Below are positions 37,345 to 38,975 of a DNA stretch of 38,975 bases, piece after piece. The stretch spans positions 1-38,975 of the forward strand of contig JAIXUU010000018.1 of NCBI GenBank assembly GCA_027483405.1, given 5' to 3'. Each line of letters opens with the position of its first letter. Positions within the stretch are counted from its first letter, which is position 1. The notes under the pieces are model-generated. The model ran no database searches. It was not told where the DNA came from and saw only the letters and a program-made list of their open reading frames with translations. The translations under genes and the position numbers were made by a program. This stretch comes from Planctomyces sp. GTDB taxonomy: Bacteria; Planctomycetota; Planctomycetia; Planctomycetales; Planctomycetaceae.

Positions 37345-38142
37345 TTATGGTGAGATCATTTGCCAGAGGATGGCTGTCATCCCCATAAGCGCACAATAGA
37401 TGGCGAAGTATCCGAGGCGATTGGCCTGGATCATTCGGAGCAGGAATTCGAGTGAAAGCACACCGACAAGAAAGCTGACGACTATCCCGGTCGTTAACAG
37501 ATCCCAGCGAACGGGAACGTTGCTATCGAGGAGAACTTCTTTCAGCTTTAAAGTCCCCGCACCGCCAATAGCAATGATGGCCAGCAGAAACGAAAAGCGA
37601 GCCGCCGAAGTTCGATCCATCCCCGCAATCAGCCCGCCGCAGATCGTGCTCCCGGCACGAGAGATTCCTGGGAAAATGGCAGCAAAGCCTTGAAACAAGC
37701 CCACAATCAGCGCGACCGGAAAAGGGAGATTCGACAGATCAAACCGACAGCGTTCAACCTGCTGAGCGACCAGCAAAAGGATTGAAGTCATAATCAGACA
37801 AAATCCCACGGTCATGCGATTGGAGAAGTATTCCGTACGAAAATCGCCCAGAAAAACTCCCGCAAGACCAGCGGGTATTGACCCGATGAATAGTAATGCC
37901 AGTAGTCTCGGCTGAAAGAGCATACGAAGCAGGTCGTGGCGGTAAACCACGACAATCGAACCCAGCGTCCCCACATGCAGTGCGATATCCAGCGTGATGT
38001 CATCCCAGGCAAAGGCCGGGGTGATTCCCATTTGAGCAATGGCATGCTTGGCCAGAACGAGATGCCCAGAGGAACTGACTGGTAGAAACTCGGCAATCCC
38101 CTGAAGGATTGCCAGAAGTATCACTTGAATATACTCCGACAC
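37345..38142 (-). CDS. uppP: Undecaprenyl-diphosphatase (UppP/BacA)
   Basis: 265 residues from GTG 38142, with GGAG about nine bases upstream. Family motifs are present: QGIAEFLPVSSSGHL at the N-terminus, with the catalytic Glu and the SSSGH loop, and FPGISRAGSTI with the conserved Arg in the second half, then RFSFLLAI. About eight TM segments fill the protein; length matches BacA (about 265-275). It removes one phosphate from undecaprenyl pyrophosphate so the lipid carrier can be reused for wall and O-antigen synthesis. It is transcribed toward the giant-protein gene, 26 nt from its end. Loss or overproduction of this enzyme alters bacitracin resistance in other bacteria. Confidence 0.95.
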   Translation of the reverse strand: MSEYIQVILLAILQGIAEFLPVSSSGHLVLAKHAIAQMGITPAFAWDDITLDIALHVGTLGSIVVVYRHDLLRMLFQPRLLALLFIGSIPAGLAGVFLGDFRTEYFSNRMTVGFCLIMTSILLLVAQQVERCRFDLSNLPFPVALIVGLFQGFAAIFPGISRAGSTICGGLIAGMDRTSAARFSFLLAIIAIGGAGTLKLKEVLLDSNVPVRWDLLTTGIVVSFLVGVLSLEFLLRMIQANRLGYFAIYCALMGMTAILWQMISP

Positions 38143-38373
38143 TCTTGGCTCCCGTTGACCAGAAGAACTCTGAACGCTATGACGCTTTCAGTAAAGATCC
38201 ATCGTTAAGTGGTTCCTGTAGAACTTGAACAGAAACCTTGCAGAATCACTATCAGTGCGAGAACATTCCGCAGGAGAGACTTATCCAGGATTGCTGATCA
38301 CAGGTCGAGAGCAAAAAGACTTCTGAAGAGTGTGAACCCGTGCGGCAATTCCATCGGCAGGGAGGCTGAAACA
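38143..38373. other. 231-nt divergent gap between uppP and a small membrane protein
   Basis: No gene is supported. Plus-strand frames here continue into the small protein but look non-coding. It holds the third copy of ATCCATCGTT (38197-38206), preceded by AG as at 13466. Promoters for both directions must lie here but I cannot name them. Confidence 0.45.
38360..38365 (+). promoter_or_regulatory. Shine-Dalgarno site of the small membrane protein
   Basis: GGGAGG, eight bases before GTG 38374. It is a near-perfect anti-16S match and decides the start. Confidence 0.65.
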
Positions 38374-38688
38374 GTGAGCGATCAACCCTCAGAATTGCGC
38401 GGTTCACCAACTGCACAGACGATGGCCCACTGGCTGGCGCCGCTTCTAAAAAAATGGCTCCCTCATCTGGTAGCGGGACAACTCATTCTGCTGCTCTTTA
38501 CCAAAATTGCAGGGATCGTGACAATTGTCTGCTGGTTATGCGAACTCATGCCTGTGGTGTGGGGATTGGCTGGGCTGCTGATCGTGCTGATAATCAGTAC
38601 GGGAAGCCTGTTCTTTGCGATTGTATTGAGCCTGGCCATGCTGGAGATTCTGCGGAATGATTCGGCAGGCAATGGCACGCATGCCTGA
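38374..38688 (+). CDS. Small two-TM membrane protein, unknown function
   Basis: 104 residues. GTG 38374 is chosen because GGGAGG lies eight bases upstream; the frame extends to 38209 but the extra 55 residues look non-coding (Arg/Ser-rich, no hydrophobic pattern). Two TM segments, about 36-56 (QLILLLFTKIAGIVTIVCWL) and 63-92 (VLIISTGSLFFAIVLSLAML), flank a short loop with Cys and Pro. No family is recognised. It is divergent from uppP and converges with the gene at the right edge. Confidence 0.6.
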   Translation: MSDQPSELRGSPTAQTMAHWLAPLLKKWLPHLVAGQLILLLFTKIAGIVTIVCWLCELMPVVWGLAGLLIVLIISTGSLFFAIVLSLAMLEILRNDSAGNGTHA

Positions 38689-38748
38689 GAAAGCCGGCGC
38701 CGTGACATGGGTGTTTTTGACAGTCATCTGATGAACACTCAGAGCTTG

Positions 38749-38973
38749 CTAGAGCGGGACGGGAAGCATGAGCAGAGGGTGTTCAAAGAGCACCTGACGA
38801 CCATTTACACCGATAGCAGGTGCAAAGAAGAGCAGGAAAACATAAACACTGAGGGCAGCCAGCAGCAGGACTGACCAGAGCCTTCGCCATAAAAAGAAGG
38901 CCGGCTTTTCGAGCCGCATTGATCGTGAGTAAGCGAGCCCCAGGAGAATTCTCGCTGGATAAACAGTGACGAT
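38749..38973 (-). CDS. C-terminal end of a membrane protein leaving the window
   Basis: 74 residues in frame up to TAG at 38749, still open at the right edge. The sequence RILLGLAYSRSMRLEKP, then a TM segment (WSVLLLAALSVYVFLLFFAP) and a short tail ending in LLMLPVPL, looks like coding sequence of a membrane protein. The internal ATG at 38919 could be a start (56 residues), but the frame upstream is also protein-like, so I read it as the end of a longer gene. No family is recognised. It converges with the small two-TM gene across 60 nt. Confidence 0.5.
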   Translation of the reverse strand: MVTVYPARILLGLAYSRSMRLEKPAFFLWRRLWSVLLLAALSVYVFLLFFAPAIGVNGRQVLFEHPLLMLPVPL

Positions 38974-38975
38974 AA

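Noticed and set aside
38209-38373. Longer start of the small membrane protein
   Set aside because: The strong Shine-Dalgarno at 38360 favours GTG 38374; the extra residues are Arg/Ser-rich and unlike a membrane protein start.
1-38975. CRISPR array, transposase, integrase, rRNA or intact tRNA
   Set aside because: None seen; repeats found are coding tandem repeats only.

Overview
The window looks like a chromosomal segment of a planctomycete, probably of the Planctopirus/Gimesia/Rubinisphaera kind. This is judged from gene content rather than a database match: moderate GC, very large secreted proteins with unusual N-termini, a Tat-targeted Gfo/Idh/MocA oxidoreductase, an NPCBM-domain protein beside Deg-type proteases, a Bat-like vWA operon, and many starts without a clear Shine-Dalgarno sequence. 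I see no rRNA, intact tRNA, CRISPR array, transposase or phage gene.

Layout. (1) 1-9088, plus strand: a Bat/vWA-type envelope operon. It holds the C-terminal part of a BatA-like protein, a vWA plus glutamine-amidotransferase-like membrane protein, a DUF4175-like three-TM protein with a coiled-coil tail, a Ser/Lys/Gln-rich repeat protein, and a Gly-rich secreted protein. Several of these overlap by 1-4 nt. (2) 9204-15617, plus strand: an NPCBM-domain protein, then three trypsin/HtrA-like proteins in a row. The first has a full catalytic triad, the second lacks the Ser, and the third lacks all three residues and carries a C-terminal esterase-like domain that is itself degenerate. (3) 15807-17342: a Tat-type Gfo/Idh/MocA protein in which the usual EKP lysine is Thr. 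(4) 17412-24995, minus strand: a Tad/Flp pilus or secretion operon read cpaA-tadE-cpaB-tadG-cpaF-tadB-tadC. It has no pilin, secretin or TadZ gene. (5) 25424-26230: an inositol-monophosphatase family enzyme. (6) 26466-37318, plus strand: two very large beta-rich secreted or membrane proteins of unknown function, coupled by ATGA. The second is cut by an in-frame TAA at 35615, after which the same frame stays open for another 566 codons. (7) 37345-38142, minus strand: uppP; then a small two-TM protein, and the tail of a membrane protein that leaves the window.

How it fits together. Almost everything here acts in or on the cell envelope. MoxR/Bat-type vWA proteins are linked in other bacteria to envelope assembly and stress; the Deg-like cluster could provide periplasmic quality control, with inactive members as regulators or scaffolds (inference); Tad proteins build a surface apparatus; UppP recycles undecaprenyl phosphate. 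The two least explained parts, and the best candidates for undescribed biology, are the series of HtrA paralogues with decaying active sites and the giant modular proteins with the internal stop codon.
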